A DNA stretch of 64,000 bases. Origin: Salinimicrobium sp035607535. GTDB lineage: Bacteria > Bacteroidota > Bacteroidia > Flavobacteriales > Flavobacteriaceae. How positions within the stretch are numbered: the first letter of the stretch is position 1; every line of letters begins with the position of its first letter. Position numbers and translations under genes: made by a program. The stretch covers positions 248,001 through 312,000 of the forward strand of contig NZ_JAYDZX010000003.1 of NCBI RefSeq assembly GCF_035607535.1, read 5' to 3'. Below, one piece after another: positions 62,268-64,000 of this stretch. Under the pieces are notes generated by a model. The model worked only from the letters and a program-made list of their open reading frames with translations. It was not told the origin of the DNA and searched no databases.

Positions 62268-63368
62268 ATGAAAAAATTATTTAGTCCCAATACTTTGGTA
62301 TTGCTGGGCCTGGGATTGTTCGTCCTGTTGTCTTGTGAAGCCAGTTCAGATGAAATTGTTGAAACAGAAGACATTATCCCATCAAACCTTTCACTGGAGG
62401 TTTCTATAGTCGGTGCCGATGAACAACATCCGTATGGAGATGGAACCGGGGTTATAAAATGTACTGCCAGCGCAGCTAACGCGGTAAGGTATGAATTTCA
62501 TTTTGGTAATGGTGAAACTGTAACGAACACTACAGGTGCCACTGAATTTACCTACACAAAAAAAGATCTCAATTCATATTCGGTGTCAGTCTATGCTTAT
62601 TCTTCAACTAATGATTATGTGAGTACCACTAAAAAGATCCAGGTGCTTGTTGAACGGCCACCTTTCAATGACCTCGTTTTTTCTGATGAATTTGATACAG
62701 ACGGTAGTCCGGATAATTCCAAGTGGGACTACGATCTTGGTACAGGAAGTAATGGTTGGGGAAATGGAGAAAAACAATATTACACCGATCGTCTGGAAAA
62801 TGTAAAGGTAGAAGATGGGCTTCTCAAAATAACAGCAAAGAAGGAGAATTATGGTAACTCAGCTTATACGTCAGCCCGAATTTTGACTGAAGGAAAATTT
62901 GATTTTACCTACGGTAGAGTGGAAGTAAAAGCAAAATTACCTTATGGTGAAGGTACCTGGCCGGCCATTTGGATGTTAGGATCAAACATTAGAACGGTGG
63001 GTTGGCCAAACTGTGGGGAGATAGACATTATGGAACATTGGGGACACAACCAGGGAATTGTGCAAAGTGCTTTGCATACGCCCTCGAGCTACGGTGACAC
63101 AACGAATCATGGGGCACAACAAATTGAAGATGTATCAACGGCGTTTCACGTATATGAAGTTGAATGGGATAGTCAGGAAATTATTTTTTCGGTTGATGGT
63201 GAAGTCCACTACACTTATAGTCCGGCGAATAAAAACAGTGAAACCTGGCCTTTCAATTCAGATCATTTTCTAATTCTAAATGTTGCCATGGGTGGAAGTT
63301 GGTTCTCAATAGATCCTAATTTCGAGTCATCAACTATGGAGGTGGATTATGTAAGAGTTTATCAATAA
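62268..63368 (+). CDS. GH16 laminarinase (endo-beta-1,3-glucanase) lipoprotein
   Basis: A 366-residue lipoprotein (lipobox VLLSC, Cys23). A PKD-like domain occupies about 40-130, followed by the GH16 domain (135-366). The catalytic motif GEIDIMEHWG is at 250-259: nucleophile E251, D253 and acid/base E256. This beta-bulge ExDxxE form and the WPAIWMLGSN and SALHTPSS segments are those of laminarinases. The mixed-linkage glucanases have ExDxE without the extra residue. An AAGGAG stretch lies only 3 nt before the ATG, too close for a good Shine-Dalgarno. Confidence 0.93.
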   Translation: MKKLFSPNTLVLLGLGLFVLLSCEASSDEIVETEDIIPSNLSLEVSIVGADEQHPYGDGTGVIKCTASAANAVRYEFHFGNGETVTNTTGATEFTYTKKDLNSYSVSVYAYSSTNDYVSTTKKIQVLVERPPFNDLVFSDEFDTDGSPDNSKWDYDLGTGSNGWGNGEKQYYTDRLENVKVEDGLLKITAKKENYGNSAYTSARILTEGKFDFTYGRVEVKAKLPYGEGTWPAIWMLGSNIRTVGWPNCGEIDIMEHWGHNQGIVQSALHTPSSYGDTTNHGAQQIEDVSTAFHVYEVEWDSQEIIFSVDGEVHYTYSPANKNSETWPFNSDHFLILNVAMGGSWFSIDPNFESSTMEVDYVRVYQ

Positions 63369-63587
63369 ATCTTTGTGTTGAAAGAAACCTATAAAAATTA
63401 ATTGGATGAATTTCCAGCTTTAAAATATCTGACAGTGCAGGTGAATAGACAGAGGTACCTATAAAGAACATTAGCCTCCAAAAAGAACAAAATCGATCTA
63501 AATTTTTGGTAGTCGATTGGCTTCAAGCATGAACAGATTAACATAAGCCGGCAAGAATAGTTTTTAATATTTCTGAATGAATAACAA

Positions 63588-64000
63588 ATGAAAATCGCGC
63601 AAATTTTTCTGGGAATAGGTATTTTGATAACCACCGGCTGTGGTGTCAAGGCCCAGGACAGGACAAGTACACCAACAAAAGCCGAAATTGAGAGCAGAGT
63701 TGATGAGCTTCTGTCTAAGATGAGCCTTGAGGAAAAAGTAGGGCAGATGACCCAGGTAACCCTTGATGTTATTGGAAAAGGTGAAAATCGCTACGCCAGT
63801 GACTATCCATTTGCGCTCGACAGGGATAAGGTTAAAACAGCGGTCTCAGATTACCACGTGGGCTCTTTCCTAAACACAGCCAACAACAGGGCTTTATCAC
63901 CAGAGCAATGGTATGGGATCATAAATGAGATCCAGGAGATCAACAAAGCCGAGACCAAACTGGGAATTCCAATAATTTACGGCGTAGATATGATCCATGG
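63588..64000 (+). CDS. GH3 beta-glucosidase, N-terminal part (runs off the right edge)
   Basis: From the ATG at 63588 about 137 codons are visible. The signal peptide carries a lipobox-like TTGC (Cys18), and the GH3 N-terminal pattern follows: ESRVDELLSKMSLEEKVGQMTQV, HVGSFLN, INEIQEINK and LGIPIIYGVDMIHG. This is the start of an exo-acting GH3, likely releasing glucose from laminari-oligosaccharides. The nucleophile region is outside the window. Confidence 0.88.
   Translation, partial: MKIAQIFLGIGILITTGCGVKAQDRTSTPTKAEIESRVDELLSKMSLEEKVGQMTQVTLDVIGKGENRYASDYPFALDRDKVKTAVSDYHVGSFLNTANNRALSPEQWYGIINEIQEINKAETKLGIPIIYGVDMIH

Noticed and set aside
1..64000. CRISPR arrays, insertion sequences, prophage or toxin-antitoxin genes
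   Set aside because: No regularly spaced repeats, transposase, integrase, phage or toxin-like reading frames were found on either strand.

Overview
The window looks like chromosome of a marine, glycan-degrading member of the Flavobacteriia (Bacteroidota), close in style to Gramella/Christiangramia, Salegentibacter or Zunongwangia. The evidence is a SusC/SusD pair, many lipoprotein and Sec signal peptides on glycoside hydrolases, the phosphorolytic mannan pathway known from Bacteroides, promoters of the TTTG / TAnnTTTG type, A-rich start regions with almost no Shine-Dalgarno sequences, and tRNAs without an encoded CCA. The genus is an inference. No insertion sequence, prophage, CRISPR array or rRNA was seen.

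Layout. (1) 1-14.4 kb is housekeeping: feoAB (feoB cut by the left edge), a Sco1-type copper chaperone, rseP, a 5'-nucleotidase lipoprotein, two tRNA-Asn genes, a long-chain acyl-CoA ligase, proC, an M28 peptidase, a MESH1-like alarmone hydrolase, a repeat lipoprotein, a DUF1028 protein and a DUF2490 protein. (2) tRNA-Arg(CCT) is followed by a co-directional enzyme cluster (15.0-30.9 kb): GH2, GH31, GH97, GH3, GH3, GH29, a serine hydrolase and an SGNH esterase. This set fits side-chain removal and hydrolysis of fucosylated, acetylated galactoxyloglucan oligosaccharides, but it has no SusC/SusD pair or dedicated endo-xyloglucanase here. (3) 31.0-40.0 kb, minus strand, is a beta-mannan operon in transcription order GH26, sodium:sugar symporter, GH130 mannosylglucose phosphorylase, AGE-family 2-epimerase, GH5_7 mannanase, GH3. 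Divergent from it are an AraC regulator and a GH5_2 endoglucanase, and next to those a retaining-type GH97 (probable alpha-galactosidase). Together these would handle galacto- and glucomannan.

(4) 44.6-47.4 kb carries a SYLF protein and a sulfur cluster (SQR-like flavoprotein, TusE/DsrC-like, DsrE2-like) behind a perfect Crp/Fnr-type palindrome. (5) 47.6-52.2 kb, minus strand, has a short-chain dehydrogenase and a 1199-residue outer-membrane protein that joins a phosphatase-like domain with eroded metal ligands, a kinase-like segment and a BamA-type barrel. It is the most unusual gene here. (6) 52.6 kb to the right edge is a laminarin-type polysaccharide utilization locus: a membrane-tethered propeller/Y_Y_Y/LuxR regulator, SusC, SusD, a surface glycan-binding lipoprotein, a GH16 laminarinase and a GH3 cut by the edge.

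Taken together, about 50 kb serves capture and breakdown of hemicellulose- and laminarin-like glycans, with three separately organised loci. All functions come from reading motifs and context; no database search was possible.
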